A DNA stretch of 64,000 nucleotides from AP-15 sp963747735 (GTDB lineage: Bacteria > Pseudomonadota > Alphaproteobacteria > ATCC43930 > CGMCC-115725). Below the pieces are notes generated by a model that made no database searches, was not told the origin of the DNA, and saw only the letters and a program-made list of their open reading frames with translations. This document shows positions 35,986 to 44,395 of the stretch, in pieces. The stretch covers positions 496,001 through 560,000 of the forward strand of contig CAVVGE010000001.1 in assembly GCA_963747735.1 (NCBI GenBank), given 5' to 3'. Position 1 is the first letter of the stretch. Every line of letters begins with the position of its first letter. Position numbers and translations under genes: made by a program.

Positions 35986-36690
35986 TCAATAGCGGCGGAA
36001 GAGGCCGACGAGGCGGCCCTGCACCTTGACGCGATCGGGACCAAAAATTCGCGTCTCGTACGCCTTGTTGGCCGGTTCGAGAGCGATCGAGGCGCCGCGC
36101 CGGCGCATCCGCTTCAAAGTCACCTCCTGATCGTCGATCAGGGCGACGACGACCGCCCCGTTCTCGGCGGCATCGCTGCGCTGGATGATGACCGTGTCGC
36201 CGTCGAAAATCCCGGCGTCGACCATGCTGTCGCCAGCGACTTCGAGGGCGTAATGCTCGCCGCCGCCGAGGAGGCTCGTCGGCACGCCGATCGTCATGCT
36301 CTGGTCGCGCAACGCCTCGATCGGGGTGCCGGCGGCGATCCGGCCGTACAGCGGCAAATCGACGGCCTCGACATTGGGCGCCACCGGAGCACCGGAAAGC
36401 GAGCCGGAAAAATCGCCGCGAATCACTGTCGGCGAAAACCGGCCGCCGCGCTCCGACGCCGGGCCGACCGCGGTCAATTCGGGCAATTTCAACACTTCGA
36501 GCGCGCGGGCGCGATGCGGCAGCCGGCGAATAAAGCCGCGCTCCTCCAGCCCGCTGACCAGCCGATGAATGCCCGATTTCGATTTGAGGCTCAGCGCGTC
36601 CTTCATCTCGTCGAAGGATGGCGAGACCCCGTTCGCGGTCAGCCGTTGGTTGATGAACAGCAGCAGCTCGCGCTGCTTGACGGTCAGCAT
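35986..36690 (-). CDS. lexA: LexA repressor, SOS regulator
   Basis: A 234-residue protein. Residues 1-65 are the winged-helix DNA-binding domain (MLTVKQRELLLFINQRL). The self-cleavage site is Ala-Gly in RIAAGTP, the nucleophile serine is in AGDSMVDAGIFDGD and the lysine is in VTLKRMRRR. RecA-stimulated autocleavage relieves repression of DNA repair genes. Its own promoter carries an SOS box, so it is self-regulated. It follows moeA, the canonical alphaproteobacterial order. The longer frame to 36738 runs into the promoter. Confidence 0.95.
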   Translation of the reverse strand: MLTVKQRELLLFINQRLTANGVSPSFDEMKDALSLKSKSGIHRLVSGLEERGFIRRLPHRARALEVLKLPELTAVGPASERGGRFSPTVIRGDFSGSLSGAPVAPNVEAVDLPLYGRIAAGTPIEALRDQSMTIGVPTSLLGGGEHYALEVAGDSMVDAGIFDGDTVIIQRSDAAENGAVVVALIDDQEVTLKRMRRRGASIALEPANKAYETRIFGPDRVKVQGRLVGLFRRY

Positions 36691-36738
36691 GGGACCCTCA
36701 TTGGTGCAGTACAGAACAAATCCTAAACGCCGCACCAC

Positions 36739-36767
36739 GTTCTAGTTTGGTTCGCGAGCCGCGTCAA
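36739..36767 (-). promoter_or_regulatory. lexA promoter with SOS box overlapping the -10
   Basis: On the minus strand TTGACG (36762-36767) and TAGAAC (36739-36744) are spaced by 17 bases. GAACCAAACTAGAAC (36739-36753) is GAAC-N7-GAAC, equivalent to the alphaproteobacterial SOS box GTTC-N7-GTTC. The box covers the -10, so bound LexA would block polymerase directly. A second half-matching GAAC-N7-AAAC lies nearer the gene, around 36712-36727 on the plus strand. Confidence 0.85.
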
Positions 36768-36788
36768 GCACGGATATGCGATGCGACG

Positions 36789-38003
36789 TCAGACCGGCAG
36801 CGCCCCGGTCGGAAAGCGGATGATCGGCACCATCGTCCCGGCGGCGGCGGCGGCGGCGTGCGGCGGGCGCAGCACCAGGCAATCGGCGGCGGAGAGCGCC
36901 CGCATCATCGAGCTGTCCTGCACCTCGAACGCGAACACCTCCTCGACGCCGTCAGCGGCGCGGGCGAGCCGGGCGCGCAGATAGTCCTGGCGCCGGTCGT
37001 TTTTTGGCGCGGCGAGGCCGAGGCGCGCCGTCGCCGGCGCTTCGCTCGCAGCCGGCAGGCCGCTCATCCGATCGAGCGCAGGCTTTAGGAAAAGGAGCGC
37101 GCAGACAAAGGTCGAGACCGGGTTGCCCGGCAAGCCGAGCATCGGCGTGCCGCGGTATTTGCCGACCATCAGCGGCTTTCCCGGCCGCATCGCGATCTGC
37201 CAGAAATCGAGCGCGAACCCGTCCTCGCCGAGCGCATCGCGCACCAGATCGTGGTCGCCGACCGACGCCCCGCCGGTCGTGACCAGCAGATCGACCCCGA
37301 CAGTCGCCGCGGCAATCCTGCGCAGGGCTGCCGAATCGTCGGGCGCGTTGCCGACCGAGACCGCGACACCGCCGCAGGCGGTGACAAACGCAATCAGCGC
37401 CAGGCTGTTCGAGCTGACGATCTGATGCGGGCCAATCGGATCGCCCGGCATCACGATCTCGTCGCCAGTGGACAGCACACCGATTCGCGGCCGGCGCCGG
37501 ACCATCAGCCAAGGCCGGTTCATCGCCGCCAAGAGCCCGATGTCGCGGGCGGCGAGCCGCCTGCCGGCGCGCAGCAGCACGTCGCCCTCGGCGAAATCGA
37601 GGCCCTCGCGGCGGACATACCGACCGCGCTCGGCGCCCTCGCGGATATGGACCCGGTCGCCGTCGCGCTCGGCATCCTCCTGGATCACGACCGTGTCGGT
37701 GCCGGCCGGCATCGGCGCACCGGTAAAGATGCGCGCCGCCTCGCCCTTCCCGACCCGGCCGCCGAACCCGGCGCCGGCCGGGATCTCGGCGACGATGCGC
37801 AGCACCGCCGGGATCTGGCGCAAATCCTCGGCCCGCACAGCATAGCCGTCCATCGCCGAAGCGGCAAAAGGCGGCTGGGTGCGACGGGCGGCGACATCTT
37901 CGGCGAGCACCCGGCCAAGACCATCGGCGAGCGAAATCTGCTCGGGCGGCAGAACATCGACATGCGCCAGCAGGCGCGTCAGGGCTTCCTCGACCGAAAT
38001 CAC
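36789..38003 (-). CDS. moeA: Molybdopterin molybdotransferase
   Basis: A 404-residue MoeA. Motifs: FAASAMDGYAV, IFTGAPMPAGTDTVV, GVLSTGDEIVMPG, TTGGASVGDHD and PGKPLMVG followed by GLPGNPVS. It inserts molybdate into adenylylated molybdopterin. The GTG at 38003 overlaps the moaC TGA (GTGA), with GGAGG seven bases upstream. A TTG five codons earlier is less likely. Intact, in contrast with moaC next to it. Confidence 0.93.
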   Translation of the reverse strand: MISVEEALTRLLAHVDVLPPEQISLADGLGRVLAEDVAARRTQPPFAASAMDGYAVRAEDLRQIPAVLRIVAEIPAGAGFGGRVGKGEAARIFTGAPMPAGTDTVVIQEDAERDGDRVHIREGAERGRYVRREGLDFAEGDVLLRAGRRLAARDIGLLAAMNRPWLMVRRRPRIGVLSTGDEIVMPGDPIGPHQIVSSNSLALIAFVTACGGVAVSVGNAPDDSAALRRIAAATVGVDLLVTTGGASVGDHDLVRDALGEDGFALDFWQIAMRPGKPLMVGKYRGTPMLGLPGNPVSTFVCALLFLKPALDRMSGLPAASEAPATARLGLAAPKNDRRQDYLRARLARAADGVEEVFAFEVQDSSMMRALSAADCLVLRPPHAAAAAAGTMVPIIRFPTGALPV

Positions 38004-38471
38004 CGCGGCGCCTCCCAATCACCTGATTTTCCGCCTGATTTCTTCAGCAGCCGCAGATCGGTCACGACCATGCCGCGATCGACCGCCTTGCACATGTCAT
38101 AGATTGTCAGCGCCGCGACCGAAGCCGCTGTCAGCGCTTCCATCTCGACCCCGGTGCGGCCGCGCAGCCGGCAGGTCGCGGTGATCTCGACCGCGCTGCT
38201 TGTCGGGCAGGCAGGCGAGACCGACCTCGACCGAGGTCAACGCCAAGGGATGGCACAGCGGGATCAGCTCGGCGGTGCGCTTTGCCGCCATGATGCCGGC
38301 AAGCCGCGCCACCGCCAGCACATCGCCCTTGGCAACATCGCCCGAACGGATGCGGGCGAGCGTCTCGGGCCGCATCACGACACGGGCACCGGCGACGGCA
38401 ACGCGGAACGTCTCGTCCTTGGCCGAAACATCGACCATCTGCGCGCGGCCTTCGGCGTCGAGATGGGTCAA
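38000..38471 (-). pseudogene. moaC: Cyclic pyranopterin monophosphate synthase, frameshifted and fused to trpC
   Basis: MoaC similarity begins LTHLDAEGRAQMVDVSAKDE in the same open frame as trpC, with no stop or clear start between them. It continues through KRTAELIPLCHPLALTSVEVGL. Near 38197-38205 the frame shifts by one base. The rest, AVEITATCRLRGRTGVEMEA and AALTIYDMCKAVDRGMVV, is in the next frame and ends in TGA at 38000 overlapping moeA. Both catalytic regions (CHPL and the MEALTA/KAVDRG block) are thus present but in two frames. MoaC makes the first pterin intermediate of the molybdenum cofactor. The left boundary with trpC is approximate. Confidence 0.85.
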
Positions 38472-39266
38472 ATCGGGCAGCCGCAGCAAACGGCGAGCCG
38501 CCGCCGCGACATCCTTCTCGCGCATCAAGGTTTCGCCGACCAGAAAGCAGCGGGCACCGGCGGCGGCAAGGCGGTCGAGGTCGTCGGGGCTGCGGATGCC
38601 GCTTTCGGCGACGACAATCCGGTCGCCCGGCACCATCGGCGCCAGCTTTTCCGTGGTGTGAAGGTCGACTGCCAAGGTTTTGAGGTTACGGTTGTTGATG
38701 CCGATGAGACGGGCGCCGAGCGCCACGGCCCGGTCGAGCTCGGCGGCGTCGTGAACTTCCGCCAGGACATCGAGGCCGTGCTCGGCGGCGGCGGCGGCCA
38801 GCTCGCGCGCCTCGAGGTCGGACAGCGCCGCCATGATCAGCAGCACGCAATCCGCGCCGAGATCGCGGCTTTCGAGGATCTGGTAGGGGTCTAGGATGAA
38901 GTCCTTGCGCAAGACCGGCAGCCGGCAGGCCGAACGGGCGGCGCGCAGATGCTCCCCGGTGCCCTGAAAAAACGGCGTATCGGTCAACACCGAGAGACAG
39001 GCGGCACCCCCCGCCATATAGCCGCGCGCGAGCGACGCAGGATCGAAATCGGGGCGGATCAGCCCGGCGCTCGGCGAAGCCTTCTTGATTTCCGCGATCA
39101 GGCCGTAGCGGCCCTCGCCGAGCCGCTCTTCGAGCGCCGCCGCAAACGGCCTCGGCGCCGGTGCGACGGCGATCCGGGAAAGCAAGGCGGCCTCGGACAC
39201 CGCTGTCCTGGCTCGGGCAACATGAATGCGTTTTTCGGCACAGATGCGGTCGAGCACGTCGCTCAT
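38472..39266 (-). CDS. trpC: Indole-3-glycerol phosphate synthase
   Basis: About 265 residues of a TIM-barrel enzyme. Conserved blocks: LIAEIKKASPSAGLIR, CLSVLTDTPFFQG, VLRKDFILDPYQI, LAEVHDAAELDRA, IGINNRNLKTLAVDL and VAESGIRSPDDL, and it ends near VGETLMREKDVAAAARRLL. It closes the indole ring in tryptophan synthesis. The ATG at 39266 overlaps the trpD stop (ATGA). There is no stop codon after the usual C-terminus: the frame runs straight into moaC. The real product would be a TrpC-MoaC fusion unless a small deletion or base error removed the stop. Confidence 0.92.
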
Positions 39267-40312
39267 CGCGCGTCCTCGGCCGATGCGGATGCGGATGCGG
39301 GTGCGTTGGTCCGCGCGACGAGGTTGTCGAGCACCCGTTGCGCCGCCCCCGAATCGATCGCGCGGGCGGCGCGCTCGACCCCGTCGGCGAGGGTCGCCGC
39401 GCGGCCGGCGACGAGGAGGGCGGCGGCGCTGTTCAACAGCACGATGTCGCGCAGAGGTCCGCCGACACCGCCGAGCAGGTCGCGCATCAGCGCGGCGTTG
39501 TGCTGCGGCTCGCCACCGGCGAGGTCGGCGAGCCGGGCCGCCGGCAATCCGGCGTCGGCGGCGGTGATTTCAAAAATCTCGACCTTGCCGTCTTCGAGCG
39601 CGGCGACGGTCGTCGGACCGGCCGTGCTGAGCTCGTCGAGCCCGTCGCCATGGACCACCCAAACGCGCTCCGCGCCGAGCCGGCCCAGCACCTCGGCGAT
39701 CGGCCGCGCCCATTCGGGTGCGAAGACGCCGACCAGCTGGCGCCGCGCCCCGGCCGGGCTCGACAGCGGCCCCAACAGGTTGAAGATTGTGCGGGTGCCG
39801 AGATCGACGCGGGTCGGAGCGACGTGCCGGGTGGCGCTGTGATGGCGCGGCGCCATCAGAAAGCCGATGCCGATCTGCCACAGGCAGTCGCGCACCACCG
39901 GGAAATCGGCGTCGATGTTGACGCCGAGCGCGGTCAAGACGTCGGCCGAGCCCGATCGCGACGACAGCGCCCGGTTGCCGTGCTTGGCGACCGGCACGCC
40001 GCAGCCGGCCGCGACCAGCGCCGCCGCGGTCGAAATGTTGAAGCTGCCCGAAGCGTCGCCGCCGGTGCCGCAGGTGTCGATGGTGCCCGGCGGAGCGTCG
40101 ATCTGCACCGCCTTTGCCCGCATCGCCCGCGCCGCGCCGGTGATCTCGTCCACGGTCTCGCCGCGCACCCGCAGCGCCATCAGAAAGCCGCCCATCTGCG
40201 AGGGGGTGGCGTCGCCGCTCATGATGATGTCGAACGCCGCCTCCGCTTCCTTCTCGCTGAGGCTCCTGCCCTGCGCCACATGCGCGAGCAGCGCTTTCAG
40301 ATCGCCAGCCAC
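39263..40312 (-). CDS. trpD: Anthranilate phosphoribosyltransferase
   Basis: A 349-residue TrpD. DTCGTGGDASGSFNIST is the phosphoribosyl-pyrophosphate-binding loop, followed by VAKHGNRALSSRSGSADVLTALG and FLMAPRHHSATRHVAPTRVDLGTRTIFNLLGPL. It transfers phosphoribose to anthranilate. The start is GTG at 40312. Its first bases overlap the stop of a 15-codon frame that may be what is left of trpG. The C-terminal tail (ASASASAEDAR) is low-complexity and overlaps trpC by four bases. Confidence 0.94.
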   Translation of the reverse strand: MAGDLKALLAHVAQGRSLSEKEAEAAFDIIMSGDATPSQMGGFLMALRVRGETVDEITGAARAMRAKAVQIDAPPGTIDTCGTGGDASGSFNISTAAALVAAGCGVPVAKHGNRALSSRSGSADVLTALGVNIDADFPVVRDCLWQIGIGFLMAPRHHSATRHVAPTRVDLGTRTIFNLLGPLSSPAGARRQLVGVFAPEWARPIAEVLGRLGAERVWVVHGDGLDELSTAGPTTVAALEDGKVEIFEITAADAGLPAARLADLAGGEPQHNAALMRDLLGGVGGPLRDIVLLNSAAALLVAGRAATLADGVERAARAIDSGAAQRVLDNLVARTNAPASASASAEDAR

Positions 40313-40344
40313 GCGCGCGTTTCCCGATTGTCGATCACCAGCAT
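40297..40344 (-). pseudogene. 15-codon frame resembling a trpG stub
   Basis: ATG 40344 opens MLVIDN, the normal start of anthranilate synthase component II (TrpG usually begins 'MxLxIDNYDSFTYNL'). The frame then reads RETRAWLAI and stops in a TGA inside trpD, the overlap usual for trpG-trpD. About 190 codons would be missing. A chance frame or a leader peptide with one Trp codon are alternatives. Confidence 0.35.
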
Positions 40345-40373
40345 GATGCGGAGCCTATCCGAACCGAGCCGCG

Positions 40374-40403
40374 GTTATACCAGCCGATGCCGCCCGACGG
40401 AAA
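40374..40403 (-). promoter_or_regulatory. Candidate promoter of the trp-moa-moe operon
   Basis: On the minus strand TATAAC (40374-40379) is preceded 18 bases earlier by a weak TTTCCG (40398-40403). It lies 30 bases upstream of the trpG-like ATG, in the only gap of the operon. The -10 is good and the -35 poor. Confidence 0.35.
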
Positions 40404-40435
40404 CCGCGCACCCGGCGGGCTCTACTGACGGCGAT

Positions 40436-41602
40436 CTACAAAAATACCTCGGGCGGGTTGCCGAGCAGCACTTGGCCGACAGCTTCATAATGGGCGTCAC
40501 GGGATTGGATTTGCTGGGAAACCGTGTGGATGTCGCGGAAGCGGCGCTCGAAGGGGCTGCCGGGAAAGATCGCGTCGACACCGGCGGCTTTGTAGACCCG
40601 GTCGGCGACCGCGGTGGCACCGGTGATCGCGTTCGAGCCGGCGAGGCGCGCGCGGGCACGATCGGGCATGTCGATCGGGGCGATGTCGTCGGCGCGGGCA
40701 TAGATGTCGCGCACAGTGTCGACAAGATAGGCGAGGGCCGAGCCGAGCCGTGCTTCGGCGCGGGCGATCTCGGCCTGGATCACGGCGTTGTCGGCGAGCC
40801 GCGCTCCGCCGCGCGGGGTCTTGCGCAACGCCAATTCGATAAAGGCGTCGAGCATGCCGCGGGCGATGCCGAGGGCCACGCTGGCGATCCCGACCGAATA
40901 GAGCGTCTGTTGCGGGAACGCGTAAAGCGGGCCTCTGTCGCGGCGCAGGCTCGGGTCCTCGCGGGTGCCGGTGAGTTCTTCGGGCACAAGCAAATCCGTC
41001 ACGCTGTAGGATTCGGAGGCGGTGCCGCGCAGCCCGATCGGGTGCCAATTGTCGAGCAAGCTCGCTTGCTCCGCGGGAAACAGCCAGGTGCGGATCGTCG
41101 GACGGCCGAAATTATTGAGGCGCAACGAGCCGTCCGGCTCGACCACCGGCCCGTGCGCGCCGATCCAGCTCGAATGGCGGCAGCCGCTGGCAAAATCCCA
41201 GCGCCCGGTCACCCGATAGCCGCCCGGCACGGCAATGCCGCGGCAGTCGTTGGGTGGCCCCCAGGCGCAGGTCGCATGTGGATGTCCGAACACCTTGCGC
41301 GCGGCGTCGAGGCTGAGATAGGGGGCGAAGAGGCCGATGCTGTTGGCGATCGAAACGCACCAGCCGACCGAGCCGTCGGCGCGGGCCAATTCGCCGACCG
41401 CGAGCACATAGGCGCCGGGCTCGACCTCGTCGCCGCCGACCGAGCGCGGATAAAGCATACGAAAGAGGCGGGCCTCGTGCAGCGCGTCGAGGACTGGCGC
41501 CGTCAGCCGCCGCGCCTTCTCGATCGCCGTGGCCTCTGCGCCGATCAGCGCCGCCAGACCGCGCGCCCGCGCCACCGGGCCGGGTTGGCCGATATCGTCC
41601 AT
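40436..41602 (-). CDS. Acyl-CoA dehydrogenase-fold flavoenzyme (group D monooxygenase-like)
   Basis: A 388-residue protein with the acyl-CoA dehydrogenase fold. RMLYPRSVGGDEVEPGAY, ELARADGSVGWCVSIANS, VPGGYRVTGRWDFASGC and PIGLRGTASESYSVTDLLVP are typical of the HsaA/DszC-like flavin monooxygenase branch. The C-terminal VYKAAGVDAIFPGSPFERRFRDIHTVSQQ also fits. The usual dehydrogenase catalytic Glu region is not evident, which favours oxygenase use of reduced flavin. The ATG at 41602 lies seven bases after the stop of the LLM gene, so both are co-transcribed. Confidence 0.82.
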   Translation of the reverse strand: MDDIGQPGPVARARGLAALIGAEATAIEKARRLTAPVLDALHEARLFRMLYPRSVGGDEVEPGAYVLAVGELARADGSVGWCVSIANSIGLFAPYLSLDAARKVFGHPHATCAWGPPNDCRGIAVPGGYRVTGRWDFASGCRHSSWIGAHGPVVEPDGSLRLNNFGRPTIRTWLFPAEQASLLDNWHPIGLRGTASESYSVTDLLVPEELTGTREDPSLRRDRGPLYAFPQQTLYSVGIASVALGIARGMLDAFIELALRKTPRGGARLADNAVIQAEIARAEARLGSALAYLVDTVRDIYARADDIAPIDMPDRARARLAGSNAITGATAVADRVYKAAGVDAIFPGSPFERRFRDIHTVSQQIQSRDAHYEAVGQVLLGNPPEVFL

Positions 41603-41609
41603 CGGCGCT

Positions 41610-42563
41610 CTATAGGCGGGCAATCACATCCTCCTGAAAACGGCGCATTTCGGCGAGCGAGGCATGAATGTCGGGGCGCTCGAAGTCGATGTCGACAGCG
41701 CCGACGCCGAGGTCGCGCAGCGCCTTCAGATCGGCGACGATGTCGGCTGTCGTGCCGGAGAAGAGGCGCCGCTCGCCGTCCGAGGCTTTTTCCGGCACCG
41801 CCGCGCCATAGCGCTTGATGCGGTAGGTCAGCGCGATCTGGGCCGGATCGCGCCCGGCCTCGGCGGCAAACCGGCGCAGCCGCGCGACACCGGCACGGTA
41901 GCGCGGCAGCGTGTCCAAAAGGTGCCGGTTGTTGCTGCCGATCGGATACCAGGCATCGCCGAGCCGTGCCGCGCGACGCAAGGCCGGCCCGCTTTCGCCG
42001 CCGACCCAGATCGGCGGGTGTGGCTGCTGCATCGGCTTTGGCTCGAACAGCACCGCGCCGAATTTCGTCCACTCCCCGCCGAAGCGCGGCTCGGGCTCGG
42101 TCCAGAGCGTGCGGAAGGCGCGGATGTATTCGTCGGTCACCGCCCCCCGCGCGGCAAAGGGGGTGGTGGCGACCACATCGAATTCGGCTTCGAGCCAGCC
42201 GGCGCCAATCCCGACGGTAAGCCGGCCCTCTGACAATCGATCGATCGTCGCCAGCATCTTGGCGGCGAGCACCGCCGGCCGGTACGGCACCACCATGACC
42301 GCGAGCACCAGCCGGATGGCCTTGGTTTTTGCCGCGACAAAGGCGGCGGCGGTCAGCTGGTCATGGCGCCGCCCGGGTCCGTCGCCAAAGAATTCTCCGC
42401 TCTCGGAATAGGGATAGCCCGGCACTTTGAGGTTCGGCAGGACGATATGGTCGGTCAAGGTCAGATAATCGTAGCCGAGCGCCTCGCCTTCCTGCGCGAT
42501 CCGGGCGACGGTCGCGGGGTCCGACAGCGGCCCGCTGATCGGCAGATTGAACCCGATTTGCAC
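41610..42563 (-). CDS. LLM-class flavin/F420-dependent oxidoreductase
   Basis: A 317-residue luciferase-like protein (TIGR03619-type). Motifs: LGYDYLTLTDHIVLPN, RLVLAVMVVPYRPAVLAAKMLATIDRLSEGRL, GIGAGWLEAEFD and HPPIWVGGESGPALRRAARLGDAWYP. The start is GTG at 42563 with GGAGGAAG at ideal spacing; longer frames run through non-coding sequence. It precedes the acyl-CoA dehydrogenase-fold enzyme by seven bases. The pair could oxygenate one substrate in two steps. Whether it uses FMN or F420 cannot be told. Confidence 0.87.
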   Translation of the reverse strand: MQIGFNLPISGPLSDPATVARIAQEGEALGYDYLTLTDHIVLPNLKVPGYPYSESGEFFGDGPGRRHDQLTAAAFVAAKTKAIRLVLAVMVVPYRPAVLAAKMLATIDRLSEGRLTVGIGAGWLEAEFDVVATTPFAARGAVTDEYIRAFRTLWTEPEPRFGGEWTKFGAVLFEPKPMQQPHPPIWVGGESGPALRRAARLGDAWYPIGSNNRHLLDTLPRYRAGVARLRRFAAEAGRDPAQIALTYRIKRYGAAVPEKASDGERRLFSGTTADIVADLKALRDLGVGAVDIDFERPDIHASLAEMRRFQEDVIARL

Positions 42564-42619
42564 GCTCTTCCTCCTGACGGCTCGCTTCGGGGATGCGGGC
42601 GTTCGGCCGAAACGGCGCC

Positions 42620-44380
42620 CTAGCCGGCGGCGTGCCACCCCGCCTTGCGCAGACCATCCATCAGCAGCGCGTGAGCGTCCGGCCGCAACCACCGGCCACG
42701 CGTGCACGCGTAGCTGTCGAAGGACACCGGGGCCAATACAGCGGCGGCTTCGTGGATCACAGCCTGCGCATCTTCGACGCGGCCGAGCTGACCCAGCGCC
42801 GCCGCCAGCCAGCGATAGGTCAAGGGCTGGTCGGGATGCGCCCGCAGCGCCCGCCGCGCCGCCTCGATCGAGCCCGGGTAATCGCCCGAGAGGTAGCGCC
42901 CGATCACGAGATGGTTCAACACCCTCCAGTTTCTCGGATCGCGTGGGCTGAGCCGGAGAAATGTCATTGCCGCCTGTGAGGCTTCGGCGTAACGGGCGAG
43001 GTAAACGAGGCAGCCGGATTTGGCCCAATATGCGCCGGCGAAATTGGCATTGAGGACCAAGGCCTGATCGGCGGCGGCCAGTGCCGCTTCGAGGTCGCCC
43101 TGGGAGAAATTCACGTAAGCGAGCGCGAGATAGGCGCCGGCATCGCCGGGATCGAGCACGACGGCCTTGTGCGCCAGCGGCTCGGCCAGTCCGGCAGCAT
43201 CGGCGACCGTGCAGGTCAGATACAAGATGGCGTCGTCGAGGTGAGTGTAGACGAGGCCCTGATATGCCCGCGAGAACGTCGGGTCGAGAGCGACGGCACG
43301 CCGGAAGAAGGTCCGGGCGAGCTCATTCTCGGGTGCGCTGCTCTTGGAATGATGCCAGAGGCCCCGGTGATACGCTTCCCAGGCGCCGAGACTCTCCGGT
43401 GGCTTGAGGCGAGCCCGCTGGTGCTCGGCCTCCTCGACAGCCGGTTCGATGGCCGCCGCCACGGCCGCGGCGATCTCGTCCTGTGTCGCGAAGATATCGC
43501 TCAGCTCGCGCTCATAGCGTTGGGCCCAGAGGTGAGCGCCGGTATCGGCCCGGATCAGCTGGCTGGTAATCCGGATCTGGTTGGCGGCGCAGCGCACGCT
43601 GCCTTCGAGGACATAGCGCACGCCGAGCTCGCGCCCGACCTGACGGACATCGACGGCGCGGGCCTTGTAGGTAAATGCAGAATTTCGGGCGATCACGAAC
43701 AGCGATCGAAACTGGGACAGGGACAGAGTCACATCCTCGACGATGCCGTCGGCCAAATATTCCTGTTGAGGATCGTCGCCTACATTGCGGAATGGCAGCA
43801 CGACGACAGATGGCGCCTCGGGAATGACAGGCGCTTCGGCGTCAAACCGATCGGGGCCGGCGGGACCTTGGATAATGCGAAAAGCGCGAACCGGGCGGGA
43901 AATGTTCTTCAATTGCTGTTCGCCGCGGTCCTCAAAGCGGCAGTCGAGCCGTCCGAAGACGTTTTCGTGGACGGTCGCCGACACCAGAATCCCGCCCGGA
44001 TCGGCCAATGCTTCGAGCCGGGCGGCGATGTTGACCCCATCGCCGAAGATGTCGTCATCCTCGACGATCACGTCGCCGATGTGAATCCCGACCCGGAAGG
44101 CGATGCGCTGCGCGGCCGGGTCGTCGGCGGTGAGCTCGGCGACACCGTGTTGAAACTCGACCGCGCAGCGCACCGCCGCGACGACGCTTTGGAATTCGGC
44201 GAGAAACCCGTCGCCGGTGCTTTTGACGATGCGCCCGCCGTGGTGTGCGAATGCCGGCTCGATCGCCTCGGCCATGATCCGGACAAAGCCGGCATGGGTG
44301 CCTTCCTCGTCGGCGTGCATCAGCCGAGAGTAGCCCGCCACATCGGCGGCCAAGATCGCGGCGAGGCGGCGCGTGGTCAT
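42620..44380 (-). CDS. Adenylate/guanylate cyclase domain protein with TPR repeats
   Basis: A 586-residue protein. Residues about 1-170 are a class III cyclase domain with LAAILAADVAGYSRLM (metal Asp), VKSTGDGFLAEF (second Asp and purine-selecting Lys) and GDGVNIAARLEALADPGGI. A central region (SVVVLPFRNVGDDPQQEYLADGI) is the FlgO-like domain common in such proteins. From about 330 to the end are TPR-like helices. It would make cAMP or cGMP in response to bound partners; no membrane segment is seen. It lies 15 bases downstream of the amine oxidase on the same strand. Confidence 0.88.
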   Translation of the reverse strand: MTTRRLAAILAADVAGYSRLMHADEEGTHAGFVRIMAEAIEPAFAHHGGRIVKSTGDGFLAEFQSVVAAVRCAVEFQHGVAELTADDPAAQRIAFRVGIHIGDVIVEDDDIFGDGVNIAARLEALADPGGILVSATVHENVFGRLDCRFEDRGEQQLKNISRPVRAFRIIQGPAGPDRFDAEAPVIPEAPSVVVLPFRNVGDDPQQEYLADGIVEDVTLSLSQFRSLFVIARNSAFTYKARAVDVRQVGRELGVRYVLEGSVRCAANQIRITSQLIRADTGAHLWAQRYERELSDIFATQDEIAAAVAAAIEPAVEEAEHQRARLKPPESLGAWEAYHRGLWHHSKSSAPENELARTFFRRAVALDPTFSRAYQGLVYTHLDDAILYLTCTVADAAGLAEPLAHKAVVLDPGDAGAYLALAYVNFSQGDLEAALAAADQALVLNANFAGAYWAKSGCLVYLARYAEASQAAMTFLRLSPRDPRNWRVLNHLVIGRYLSGDYPGSIEAARRALRAHPDQPLTYRWLAAALGQLGRVEDAQAVIHEAAAVLAPVSFDSYACTRGRWLRPDAHALLMDGLRKAGWHAAG

Positions 44381-44395
44381 GCCACCATCACCGGC

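Noticed and set aside
40297..40344. Short frame before trpD considered as a tryptophan attenuator leader
   Set aside because: It has a single Trp codon, overlaps trpD, and no terminator-antiterminator stems are seen.
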